The translations under genes were made by a program, and so were the position numbers. A stretch of 64,000 nucleotides of DNA from Terrirhizobium terrae (GTDB lineage Bacteria; Pseudomonadota; Alphaproteobacteria; Rhizobiales; Rhizobiaceae): contig NZ_CP104990.1 in assembly GCF_030323265.1 (NCBI RefSeq), positions 124,001-188,000 of the forward strand, in the 5' to 3' direction. The notes beneath the pieces are model-generated. The model had not been told where the DNA came from. It saw nothing but the letters and a program-made list of their open reading frames with translations, and ran no database searches. This document shows, piece by piece, positions 1 to 8,214 of this stretch. Numbering within the stretch: the first letter of the stretch is position 1; each line of letters opens with the position of its first letter.

Positions 1-276
1 AGACTGATAACCGTAAAAACGTTCCCCTCAGAACTTGGACCGGTCGTCGAGATCACCGACGCAGGCAACGGGTTCCAAGATGTAGATCGCGCATTTATGC
101 CGTTCTTTACGACTAGGGAAAGCGGCATGGGGATGGGACTCTCCATATGTGAATCCATCATCACCTCTCACGGAGGTAAAATTTGGGCAGAGAACGTCGA
201 CCAAGGCGCTCGCGTAAGCTTTACGGTTAGGGGAAGTTTCGGAGAGCCCATCAATACTGCCGAAAGAGCCAGATGA
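1..276 (+). CDS. Sensor histidine kinase, C-terminal part (5' truncated by window edge)
   Basis: Reading frame 1 is open from the first base to TGA at 274-276 (91 codons). It carries the end of a HATPase_c ATP-binding domain: a G1-type motif (ITDAGNGF), an F-box (MPFFTTRESGMGMGLSIC) and a G2-type glycine region ending in a conserved SHGG. This is the catalytic end of a HisKA-type kinase close in style to the kinase at 18798-20150, which has FFTTRKEGMGMGLSICRS. The sensor and phospho-acceptor parts lie outside the window, and no response regulator follows directly. The family is certain; the signal sensed cannot be told. Confidence 0.9.
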   Translation, partial: RLITVKTFPSELGPVVEITDAGNGFQDVDRAFMPFFTTRESGMGMGLSICESIITSHGGKIWAENVDQGARVSFTVRGSFGEPINTAERAR

Positions 277-406
277 AGCTCTTGTAGTCACTTAGCTCGC
301 CGCGAAACGATATATAACGGCCCCCTTCCACCACAGAACAAGCAGTAGAGACAGGCAGGGTACGATCCGCTGGCGACCCGAGGTACGCCTCGTCCGACCG
401 CCCTGA

Positions 407-856
407 TCAGGCAGACCTGGCTGCGACAGGAAGGCGGAACGGGGCGCCCAGACGATTGAAAGCATTCATCGCCGCAATTGTGATGGTCAGATCGACAAGT
501 TCCTTCGGCGAAAATGCTGCCGATGCTGCCGCATACGCCTCATCCGAGGCATGTGTCTCGCTGATACGTGTCACTTCCTCGGCCCAAGCCAGAGCTGCGC
601 GTTGCTGATCGCTGAACAGATGCGGGACCTCGGCCCACACGGTTACCAGAAGGATCTTGTCGATGGGCATGGTTTTACGCAGGTCACGGCTATGCATGTC
701 GATACAATGGGCACAACCGTTGATTTGAGATACCCGAAGGAACACAAGATGGATCAAAGCCTCGGGAAGGTCAGTATTTTGCATTACATAATGATAGACG
801 CCAAGTAGCGTTTTTGCACCTTCCGGTGCAATCTCGTGCCAATTCATGCGGGACAT
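407..856 (-). CDS. AhpD-like carboxymuconolactone decarboxylase family protein
   Basis: 149 residues, the usual length for single-domain AhpD-like proteins. The redox signature C48-A-H-C51-xxx-H55 is present, as in alkylhydroperoxidase AhpD, where the cysteine pair reduces peroxide with the help of the histidine. The rest is an all-helical CMD fold with a conserved AAMNAFNRLGAP ending. It is the last of three minus-strand genes (SnoaL-fold protein, Ada-like, this one), about 100 bp after the Ada gene, so a stress/alkylation response unit is plausible. A second ATG lies three codons in. A paralogue with the same Cys/His positions is at 4884-5351. The actual substrate is unknown. Confidence 0.85.
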   Translation of the reverse strand: MSRMNWHEIAPEGAKTLLGVYHYVMQNTDLPEALIHLVFLRVSQINGCAHCIDMHSRDLRKTMPIDKILLVTVWAEVPHLFSDQQRAALAWAEEVTRISETHASDEAYAAASAAFSPKELVDLTITIAAMNAFNRLGAPFRLPVAARSA

Positions 857-956
857 TTTGCTGCCTTTCGGTGTTTGGGCGAGAGTATTTCGTTACCCAC
901 CGGATGCCGTCTGGAATCGTCGTGCAAGGCCGGTTGGATGCACCCGGATTTGAGCT

Positions 957-2006
957 CTATGACGGTTTGTGCAACTTTTTCGTCGCCGTGTATTCCCGCT
1001 CAAGCAGGGTCGTTTTTTTATCCAGCCCCCAAGTGTAACCGAAGAAGGTGCCGTCGCTCTTAACGACCCGGTGACACGGAATGGCGACTGCCAGAGCGTT
1101 GGAGGCACAGGCGCTGGCGACGGCATTTATGGATCGAGCATGCCCGATTTTTCTGGCAATCTCAGTGTAGGAAGCCGTCTGCCCAGCGGGAATGCTTTGC
1201 AGTGCCCGCCATACACGTCTCTGAAAAACTGTTCCCCGGATATCGAGCGGCAGGTCATGTGACAGGTCCGGTGCTTCGATAAGGCCGACGACCTGAGCAA
1301 CAATGAGTTCATAGTTGGCATCGCCTCCAACAAAATTGGCCTTCGGAAAGCGATCCTGCAAATCCTGAAGTAAAATCTCCGGCGAGTCACCCATAAGGAT
1401 CGCAGCAATTCCCTTCGCACTCGAGGCAACGACAATAGCCCCAAGTGATGTTTGTCCTACGGCGAACCGTAACGTCTCCTGTTTCCCACCATCTCTGAAA
1501 TGGCGTGGCGTCATGCCAAGGGATTTGTTGGTCACGGCGTAAAATCTCCACTTGAGCTATAGCCCGCGTCATAGAATGACTCGGTTACGGGGCGCCCACG
1601 CAGAAGTCTCTCCCTTACGTCTGCCGCCAGCTTCTGTTCCTGGTATGCCCGAGGCGTTAGCCCAGTATATTTTCGGAAAAGCCGATGAAAATGCCCTTCA
1701 CTTATGCCGATTGAATGGGCTAACGCAGCCACTGAAGCTGGGGTGTCTGCGGCTTCGATCAACCGACAAGCTTCAGCGATAGTTTCGCAATTTTGTTGAC
1801 GAATACTTCCTTCATTCGGCCGGCAGCGGCGGCAAGGGCGGAAACCCGCACGCTCGGCGTCCTTTGCGGAAACGAAGATTTTCTGGGCGAGGCACGCGGG
1901 AACCACAAGATAGCCGGCAGTATATTCCGGTAGTAATCACGCCACGCCACGTGCCTCCGAAGCGGACATCTGCACTCGGATTGACGTTAAGCGCTACGCC
2001 AGTCAT
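957..2006 (-). pseudogene. ada: Ada-type bifunctional methyltransferase/AraC regulator, broken by two frameshifts
   Basis: Three consecutive frames together spell an Ada protein. Frame one (from ATG at 2006) has the N-terminal zinc/methyl-phosphotriester region (TTGIYCRLSCGSRVPRPENLRF). Frame two continues with AGFRPCRRCRPN and an AraC helix-turn-helix (SIGISEGHFHRLFRKYTGLTP). Frame three has the O6-methylguanine transferase domain with the acceptor motif AIPCHRVV. The joins near 1888 and 1537 are each repaired by adding one base beside a T run. Ada takes methyl groups from alkylated DNA and then activates its own regulon. The start ATG overlaps the TGA of the upstream SnoaL-type gene by one base, so the two are probably translationally coupled. 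The N-terminus is shorter than usual. The breaks may be sequence errors. Confidence 0.85.
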
Positions 2007-2410
2007 CAGAGCTGGTCTCGGCTTTGTGCGCCAAATGGATTGTCGATCAGGTAGCGCCAAAAGCCGTCGTCACCTCGGCGCGCGATATCTGTTGCTGTCG
2101 CGATCATGTTGACCTCGGTGCCATCGCGGGCGGTGCCGATATAGGACCAATCGAGGATGAGCAGCGCCGTATCCGCTGCGACATGGATTTGGCGTTGGTT
2201 GATCGACATCTGGAGGCCGAGAGAAAAATACCTTTCAAGTTCCGTTCCGATTGCTTCTCGCCCCTTATGTCCATGCCCGGACGCGTCGATGATCATACCG
2301 TCCGAATGGTAGAAACCGAGCATTGTTTCGACATCAAGTGAGTTGAGGTGGGCGAGCAAGGCCGGGACAATACCTTCCGGTGTGGTTGCCAAGGCATAGT
2401 TCTGGTTCAT
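2006..2410 (-). CDS. SnoaL-fold / nuclear transport factor 2-like protein
   Basis: 134 residues with the layout of the SnoaL/DUF4440 family: an N-terminal helix pair (LLAHLNSLDVETMLGFYHSDGMIID), then GREAIGTELERYF and beta strands ending in W-x-Y-L-I-D-N-P-F. Members are small cone-shaped barrels that act as isomerases, hydrolases or binding proteins; no catalytic set can be assigned here. It is first in a minus-strand run with ada and the AhpD-like gene and overlaps the ada start by one base. Its upstream region is shared with the divergent isochorismatase-like gene. Confidence 0.75.
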   Translation of the reverse strand: MNQNYALATTPEGIVPALLAHLNSLDVETMLGFYHSDGMIIDASGHGHKGREAIGTELERYFSLGLQMSINQRQIHVAADTALLILDWSYIGTARDGTEVNMIATATDIARRGDDGFWRYLIDNPFGAQSRDQL

Positions 2411-2738
2411 CTGACTTTTCCTCTCGTCATGTAGCCCTACTGCAGGTGGGGCCGGATCGTGATGACACGAATCTGGAGAGTAAAAACTCCACTTTCTGAT
2501 CTCAGATTCATTCTGATTCAGTGTTTGCCGCCGGCTCCAGACTGGCCACCCCGAAGAGAGCGGCAGACATTAGCCCAAACGGACGCTACCTTAATTTGTG
2601 AGAAAGTATCGCATACGTGCGTATATCTTTCGCTGATCCGCAGCGATGGTACGCATAGCTACATTTCAACGGTGACGCGTCTAGGCCAATCACCCAGGTG
2701 CGCGGCGCCAAATTTTTCAAACAAGCTAAAGGTGCGAT
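2411..2738. other. Divergent intergenic region (328 bp)
   Basis: This separates the SnoaL/ada/AhpD unit (minus) from the isochorismatase-like gene (plus), so it should hold both promoters. I see no coding potential. A short inverted repeat, ATACG-TG-CGTAT, lies at about 2613-2624. No clear sigma-70 boxes can be assigned with confidence. Confidence 0.4.
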
Positions 2739-3547
2739 ATGTGCGATGATTGCAATGCTTCCACACGTAGGAACTTCCTCTCGGGCCTCGGAGTCGCAGC
2801 CGTAGGAAGCGTCGCTGCGGCGACCTCTGCTAGGAGCCAGGGCGTTGCGGACGACCCGTACGCCGACCCACCAAAAGGCGCTCTTCAAGACCCCGGTATG
2901 ACGCTCGACATAGAGCGAGCGGCCCTTGTGGTGATTGACCCCCAAGTCGACTTCATGAGCCCCAGAAGTCCGGCATGGCCAGTAGTAGGGGAGAGCGTGA
3001 CGGAGCACAACGTGGTTCCCAACCTCGTCAAACTATTTCGTGCCGCGAAATCGTCAAACATGCCTGTGATCATCTCTCCGCACTATTACTACCCCCACGA
3101 TCACCGTTGGAAGGTTGAGGGGCCGCTGGAGATGCTCCAACATAAGCTCGGGATGTTCGACCGGAAGGGGCCTTTGACTCTCGACGGCTTTGCCGGATCG
3201 GGCGCGGAGTGGATGCCTGAATTCAAAGATTACATTGAGGACGGTAAGACTATCGTATGTTCTCCGCACAAGCTATACGGCCCTCAAGCGAATGACTTAG
3301 TGCTTCAGTTGGGTAAGCAGCGGGTCAACCAAGTGGTATTGGCAGGCATGGCTGCAAATCTTTGCGTCGAATCTCATTTGCGGCATCTTCTCGAGAACGG
3401 GTTTGAGGTTGCCGTGGTTCGCGATGCAATCGCTGCAGCCAAGCTGCCGGAGGGGACGGCTATATGGCCGCGCTTATCAATTTCCGCTTTATTGCCAATG
3501 CCCTTTGGACAACCGATAGATCGGTGAAGGAGATGGCGAAAGTCTGA
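2739..3547 (+). CDS. Isochorismatase-like cysteine hydrolase with Tat leader (frameshifted near 3455)
   Basis: The N-terminus has a twin-arginine type leader (TRRNFLSGLGVAAV followed by an Ala-rich stretch), so export to the periplasm is likely. The mature part has the isochorismatase/nicotinamidase core: the catalytic Asp in ALVVIDPQVDFM and the nucleophile Cys in VVLAGMAANLCVESHLR. Near 3455 the frame shifts by one base; restoring it continues as MAALINFRFIANALWTTD and ends at TGA 3545-3547, giving a normal family length. ATG 2739 is preceded by AAAGGTG. The family hydrolyses amides or vinyl ethers; the substrate here is unknown. Tat-exported members of this kind are found in proteobacteria but are poorly characterised. 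Confidence 0.8.
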
Positions 3548-3864
3548 TCCAGGGGAGGATATACTTTTTCTGCCTACCGGCGACCTTGATCGACTGGGCG
3601 TCTGGGGCGGAAGATGGCAGGCGCATTCAAGGCAAGTCATCGGTCGCTTGCGGTATGACGCTATCGCTCAACTCCGACCCGGACGGGTTGGGTATTCGCT
3701 GCGGAATGAAACTTTAATTCCCTCTTCCGCTGCCACCTGATCGGCGCGACATCCCGAGGTATATCTTGCCGGTGTGGCTCAATGCGGCGACTCTCCAGGG
3801 ATTGAGGCGAACTAACCAGATCAATAGCCAGCCTCCCAACTGATCTAAACCCAAGGAGAATGTC
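3548..3864. other. Intergenic region (317 bp), no gene recognised
   Basis: One frame stays open from about 3549 to the TGA near 3740 after correcting the neighbouring shift, but its translation resembles nothing I know and it has no start signal. The last bases (CCAAGGAGAATGTC) are a strong ribosome binding site for the following reductase. Confidence 0.35.
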
Positions 3865-4616
3865 ATGAAAATCGTCGTAGTAGGTGGCACCGGTCTCGTC
3901 GGAAGCAAGGTCGCGGGTTTGCTGTCCGCGCGCCATCTTGAAGTCGTTGTCGCGTCACCAAGCACCGGGATCAATAGCATCACCGGGGAAGGTCTGGATG
4001 CCGCGTTGCAAGGGGCTGATGTCGTCGTGGACGTCACGAACGCGCCGTCCTTCGACGCCGCTGAAGTCATGAAATTCTTCAATGTCTCGACAACCAACCT
4101 TCTAGCGGCGGAGAAGAAGGCAGGAGTGGGGCACCATGTGGTCCTCTCGATTGTCGGCACGGATGGTCTGCCGGGCAATGGCTACTTTGTAGCCAAGGCC
4201 GCCCAAGAGGCTTTGCTGGAAAAGTCGGGCGTCCCGTTTTCCATTATACGCGCAACGCAGTTCATGGAATTCATGGGAACAATTGCCGATGCAGGTACCT
4301 CGGGGGCGAGACACGGCTCTCTACCAGCAACTTCCAACCGATTGCCGTAGATGATCTGGCCGAATTCCTCGTTGACGCAATTATCGGTTCTCCCTTGAAC
4401 GGTTCGATCGACGTTGCAGGGCCAGACCGTGGTCGCATGTGCGACATCATCGCTCAATACCTTGAAGCCGTCGGTGATCCGCGCAAGGTTATCCCCGATG
4501 CGAGTGCCGGCTATTTCGGCTGCGCGCTGGAGGAGAACTCCCTGGTGCCGCTCGGGGAGGCTCGCATTGGCTCCACGAATATTGCGACGTGGGCGCAGCG
4601 GGGGAAAGCCGCCTGA
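3865..4616 (+). CDS. NmrA-like NAD(P)-binding SDR family protein (frameshifted near 4302)
   Basis: The N-terminus is an atypical-SDR dinucleotide fold (VVVGGTGLVGSKV), followed by DVVVDVTNAPSFD and NGYFVAKAAQEALL (Tyr/Lys region), then SIIRATQFMEFMGTIAD. Near 4302 a run of four G should be five; the other frame then continues QPIAVDDLAEFLVDAIIGSP and DVAGPDRGRMCDIIAQYL to TGA at 4614-4616. The joined protein of about 250 residues is the normal length for NmrA/YwnB-like reductases, which act as NAD(P)H-dependent reductases or redox-sensing regulators. AAGGAG lies nine bases before the ATG. Function beyond nucleotide binding is not evident. Confidence 0.8.
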
Positions 4617-4832
4617 CGCCAGGTATCTTAAGCTGGTCGCCATGCCCGCTCAGCGAGCAAGGCGCCCAGCCTCTGTAGTCCTGAATAGCTCCTGAATTCT
4701 ATCAGAAAGAGATCCGCAGGACACACCGATCATGCCTGGGCTTTGACGTTATATTTTGTCCGTTGAGCGTCGATCATGCATTCGTCTCTGTAAGGCGGCA
4801 ATTGCAGTTCAATGCTCGGCGGCGTGGAGGAA

Positions 4833-4858
4833 ATCCGAAGCTGGCAGAAGCTTCGGAT
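4833..4858. terminator. Hairpin between convergent genes
   Basis: Perfect 10-bp arms ATCCGAAGCT / AGCTTCGGAT enclose a 6-nt loop. The hairpin sits 3' to both the plus-strand reductase and the minus-strand AhpD-like gene. On the minus strand the arm is followed by TTTCC. This fits a two-way terminator, though neither side has a strong U tract. Confidence 0.5.
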
Positions 4859-4883
4859 CTCCATAATTTAGTACCGAAGGCGG

Positions 4884-5351
4884 TCAAGCTGCGGCGGGTG
4901 TGGTCTCATGGTCAATGGGATGCTGGAGGCGTATGGCCAAGGCCATGCGGTTCCACACGTTGATCGTGGCTATTGCGGTCGATAGCTTGGCAATCTCAGC
5001 GTTGCTGAAATGCTTTCTCATTTTGTCGAAGTCCGAATCGGGGATGCCTGTCTGGGAGACGTTGGTCATGCTCTCCGCCCAATTCAGTACTGCCCTCTCT
5101 TTTTCGTCGAAAAGAGCCGATTCCTTCCAAACAGCGATAAGCGCGATCCACTGATTGGAAAAGCGAGCCTTCTCGGCTTCCTTGGTATGCATGTCTACGC
5201 AGTAAGCGCAGCCGTTGATCTGCGACGTCCTGATCTTCACAAGACTAAGATAGCGCTTCTCTATCCCGGATTTCTGGACGTACATCTCAAGGCCCATGAT
5301 GGCTTTGAAACTGTCGGGTTCAACGGCATTAATATCAAAACGAGGTTGCAT
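4884..5351 (-). CDS. AhpD-like carboxymuconolactone decarboxylase family protein
   Basis: 155 residues with C48-A-Y-C51-xxx-H55, the same spacing and positions as the paralogue at 407-856, and the shared text SLVKIRTSQINGC. The active-site pattern points to a peroxidase-type thiol chemistry as in AhpD, but for most members of this subgroup the substrate is not known. It stands alone on the minus strand, convergent with the NmrA-like gene. Its upstream region (5352 onward) is shared with the kinase remnant and contains the long palindrome at 5494-5527. Confidence 0.85.
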   Translation of the reverse strand: MQPRFDINAVEPDSFKAIMGLEMYVQKSGIEKRYLSLVKIRTSQINGCAYCVDMHTKEAEKARFSNQWIALIAVWKESALFDEKERAVLNWAESMTNVSQTGIPDSDFDKMRKHFSNAEIAKLSTAIATINVWNRMALAIRLQHPIDHETTPAAA

Positions 5352-5493
5352 CCCATTACTCCCAATCTGTTTTACGCCACGCGTGACTCCGCCGGCGATC
5401 GAACGCTAATTTTTGGGTTGGAGATAAGAAAGCTATACGTTCGCTATCAAGCTGTCTCCAGCCTGCAACCGTGCAGACCTCAAGATGCTCGTC

Positions 5494-5527
5494 GTGGTTT
5501 ACCTATCCGCTCGGATAGGTAAACCAC
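5494..5527. promoter_or_regulatory. Perfect 15-bp inverted repeat, probable operator or hairpin
   Basis: Arms GTGGTTTACCTATCC (5494-5508) and its exact reverse complement (5513-5527) flank the 4-nt centre GCTC. It lies 143 bp upstream of the AhpD-like start (minus) and about 450 bp upstream of the FixJ-type regulator start (plus), in non-coding DNA. No T tract follows on either side, which argues against a simple terminator. A dyad of this size fits a dimeric DNA-binding protein. The binding protein is not known. Confidence 0.6.
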
Positions 5528-5684
5528 GGCCATCGGCGCGGTAGAAAGCCGCAAGCAATCGACGTAGCCTATGTATCACATTCGGCAGTACCACAATGAA
5601 AGGCTCGCGGCGCGCCAGCGCCGCTTATTTCAACGGAACTGGAGACGGGTAGTCATCGTGGATCTCGCTGTTACCTCCGACCAG

Positions 5685-5882
5685 ATGTTCGACAAAGGGC
5701 AGCGAAAGCAAAAACTCCAATTCGTCGAGGATAGCGGTGGCCACCTATCAAGTCTCGCACTTTTAGGACGAATGACCAGCTCCTTTATTCTGGATACCCG
5801 TCAGCCGCTTTCCGTCATAGTCGCGGACTGGATGGCTCTGCTTCTACGTTTCGCAGGACGCTACCGCATTTCTCAAGTCACA
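5685..5882 (+). pseudogene. Decayed histidine-kinase dimerisation domain fragment
   Basis: The frame around 5750-5860 reads LALLGRMTSSFILDTRQPLS followed by VIVADWMALLLRF. This matches the HisKA helix of the kinases elsewhere in this window (for example SELSISIAHDLNQPLQGVV), including the Q-P-L motif, but the phospho-accepting His is Leu (codon 5790-5792, CTG). No ATP-binding domain follows: the FixJ-type regulator begins about 100 bp later. I read it as the leftover of the kinase that once partnered that regulator. The similarity is short, so an accidental match cannot be fully excluded. Confidence 0.5.
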
Positions 5883-5979
5883 ATGGGACATGCATTCCGA
5901 TCGCAATTCCAACAGTTCACGTATCGGGTTCAGCGGCTACAAGGACCTACATCTCGTCTTCAAAGTAAGGAGCTTTACC

Positions 5980-6639
5980 GTGTCAGAAGAGATCGACGAT
6001 GACGTCAGTCGGCAAAAGGTCTATATCATTGATGACGAGGCTAACCTACGGGCCTCTTTGCTTAATTTTTTTGAATCGGTGCAAATCGAAGCTGTCGGTT
6101 TCAGCAGTGCTGAGGAATTTTTGGCCGAAGCGGAAGAGGGCAGTTCTGGTTGCATTCTCCTAGACATCCAGATGCCCGGCATGACAGGACTTGAGCTTCA
6201 GGCGGAACTCCTGCAGCGCAACAATCCCATGCCAATCATTTTCATCACCGGAAATGCAAGCGTATCCATCAGCGTTTCTGCAATGAAGGCCGGCGCCTTC
6301 GACTTTTTGCTGAAGCCCTTCAATTCGCAGGCCGTTACCGCATCGATTAGTAGAGCAATGGAGTTCGACAAGTTGGCCCGCATGAGAAAAACGGAGGAGG
6401 ACAGCATAAGGGAGCGATTTTGCAGATTGACGCCACGTGAAACGGAAGTTTGGGAATATGTCTCTCAGGGGCTCATGAACAAGCAGATTGCATTCGAGAT
6501 GAGCATCAGTGAGATCATGGTGAAACTACACCGCGGCCGGATGATGAAAAAGATGGATGCAAAGTCGGTCGTCGACATCGTGCGTATGTTCGACAAGATT
6601 ACTGCTGTTGATCGCCAATCAACAACACTACACTCTTAG
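5980..6639 (+). CDS. FixJ/NodW-type response regulator (REC + LuxR HTH)
   Basis: From GTG 5980, which has AAGGAG seven bases upstream, this is 219 residues. The receiver has the acidic pair IIDDE, phospho-acceptor D62 (LLDIQMPGMTG), Thr90 and K112 (LLKPF). The C-terminal HTH has LTPRETEVWEYVSQGLMNKQ and the recognition segment IMVKLHRGRMMKKM. That segment is identical to the one in the regulator at 20179 and close to the one at 12522, so all three probably bind similar DNA. Its partner kinase seems to be lost: only a fragment lies upstream. An AraC gene converges on it with a 4-bp overlap. Confidence 0.9.
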   Translation: MSEEIDDDVSRQKVYIIDDEANLRASLLNFFESVQIEAVGFSSAEEFLAEAEEGSSGCILLDIQMPGMTGLELQAELLQRNNPMPIIFITGNASVSISVSAMKAGAFDFLLKPFNSQAVTASISRAMEFDKLARMRKTEEDSIRERFCRLTPRETEVWEYVSQGLMNKQIAFEMSISEIMVKLHRGRMMKKMDAKSVVDIVRMFDKITAVDRQSTTLHS

Positions 6640-7175
6640 ACCAAAGCGCGAGCACCTGCTCGCTTTTGCGAACTCTGGCGACGCCATTCGCTGGGTGAAA
6701 GACCTTCGAGACGACGGAATAGGCGACAGAAATGTGCGTGATCCGACAGGCCGCATTGCTCAGCGATGGACGCCAGCGGGCAGCTAGAGCTCGTCATGAG
6801 CATTTTTGCTTTTGCCACCCGCGCTGCCATTACGAAAGAATAGGGTGAAACGCCGAAGGCTATCATGAAAGCACGCGTGAAGTGCCCTGCACTGAGCCTT
6901 GCCTCCATGGCGAGGTCACTGACTTTGATTGGGTTACCGACATTTTCAGCCACATACGCTCGTACACGGCGGCATTGCCAATCCGTCAACCCGCTTCTTC
7001 CCCTTAGTAGATTTCCCATCGGGCGAGGATTTCTCAATGCTTGGCTGCTTTCTAGGTCGCGGGCGTAGGGGAGGTGTAAGGTCATCTTTTTCAGCCCTAT
7101 TCTGCTTCGCGCTCGGGACAGCACCGATTGGCCTCTGAAAATGCTATCTCCCTGCCGCTTTGAAAATGTATTCAA
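6636..7175 (-). CDS. AraC-family transcriptional regulator, short form
   Basis: The C-terminal 100 residues form a two-HTH AraC/XylS domain: DLAMEARLSAGHFTRAFMIA then FGVSPYSFVMAARVAKAKML, and IAEQCGLSDHAHFCRLFRRL with GLSPSEWRR. There is no sugar-binding or other effector domain, only a short N-terminal arm. The longest version starts at TTG 7175; an ATG at 7085 gives 149 residues and keeps the whole DNA-binding domain, and is equally likely. The gene lies 45 bp downstream of the ABC permease on the same strand, so it may be the last gene of that transporter operon and its regulator. A similar short AraC gene is at 47687. Confidence 0.8.
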   Translation of the reverse strand: MNTFSKRQGDSIFRGQSVLSRARSRIGLKKMTLHLPYARDLESSQALRNPRPMGNLLRGRSGLTDWQCRRVRAYVAENVGNPIKVSDLAMEARLSAGHFTRAFMIAFGVSPYSFVMAARVAKAKMLMTSSSCPLASIAEQCGLSDHAHFCRLFRRLEGLSPSEWRRQSSQKRAGARALV

Positions 7176-7220
7176 ACGTCGCTAGGCCCTATCCCGCAGT
7201 ATAGGTTGCTTCTTGGGATG

Positions 7221-8210
7221 CTAGTCGAACGTGATCCTCGGATCAGCGATCCGTTGAGCCATTTCCACCAGTGTTCCGACCGTGATGTAAATCGCACCAA
7301 GGATTAGCGCTACGCCGAGGATCGCGGTGAAGTCGGAATAGGAAAGCGCCTGCACGGTGTACATTCCGAGTCCGGGCCAACCGAAGATCCGTTCGACAAC
7401 GAGTATATTACCGAAGAGGAGCCGAACCTGGAGGCCGCTCATAGTCAGCGCGCTGTTGGCTGCATTTCGCAGTCCGTGCCGCATGACGACGGTGATGAGC
7501 CGAAGACCCTTACCTCGTGCCGTCCTGATGTAGCCCTGCCGCATGACGTCTAGCAGGGAACTTGTTAGAACCTGTCCAATCGCTACAGCAATCGGTGCCG
7601 CCAGGACACAAGCGGGCAGCACGAGATGTGCGAGGGCATCGCCGAAAAGGGGAAGGTCACCTGAAGCGAGCGTATCGACAATTAGAAGTCCTGTAGGCCC
7701 CGAAAAACCTCGGACATCCAGACGCCCGGATCCGGGAAGCCACCCGAGATGGAACCAGAACAGGTATACAAATAACAGGCTGGTAAGGAATACCGGCGCC
7801 GATCCGATGCCGGCGAAGGACAGGCGAAGTATGCGCAAGGCGGGATATGTTGCTTGGAGGACTGCCAATGCTGCCGCAGCTAGAATGCCGATCACCATTG
7901 CCACGACCGCCAACTCCAAGGTCGCTGGTGCATACTTCGCGATATCGCTCAGAACAGGCTGCCTGGTTCTGATAGACGTTCCTAGATCCCCCTTCATCAA
8001 GTCAGCTAGAAAGCGACCGTATCGGGTGACGATGTCATCATCCAAACCCATTTGCGTCCGCAAAGCCTCAATGGTGGCTGCCGGCGCGGCTGGCCCTGCA
8101 ATCAGCCGAGCCGGATCTGAAGGGACAACGCTCTGCAGACAAAACACGACAAACGTCATCAGCAAAAGTGTAATGATGCCACTTCCGAGCTTGCGCGTTA
8201 GAAATCCCAT
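7221..8210 (-). CDS. ABC transporter permease, DppB/OppB/NikB type
   Basis: 329 residues with the standard DppB layout: an N-terminal TM helix (SGIITLLLMTFVVFCLQSVVP), the DPAR-containing extracytoplasmic segment, several TM helices and the EAA loop region (YIRTARGKGLR). It forms half of the membrane channel for import of peptides, opines, nickel or similar solutes. It is the last transporter gene of the minus-strand operon, starting 4 bp after the DppC-type permease stops. Confidence 0.9.
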   Translation of the reverse strand: MGFLTRKLGSGIITLLLMTFVVFCLQSVVPSDPARLIAGPAAPAATIEALRTQMGLDDDIVTRYGRFLADLMKGDLGTSIRTRQPVLSDIAKYAPATLELAVVAMVIGILAAAALAVLQATYPALRILRLSFAGIGSAPVFLTSLLFVYLFWFHLGWLPGSGRLDVRGFSGPTGLLIVDTLASGDLPLFGDALAHLVLPACVLAAPIAVAIGQVLTSSLLDVMRQGYIRTARGKGLRLITVVMRHGLRNAANSALTMSGLQVRLLFGNILVVERIFGWPGLGMYTVQALSYSDFTAILGVALILGAIYITVGTLVEMAQRIADPRITFD

Positions 8211-8214
8211 ACGC

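Noticed and set aside
3548..3760. Possible short gene between the isochorismatase-like and NmrA-like genes
   Set aside because: One frame stays open for about 60 codons but has no start, ribosome site or recognisable sequence.
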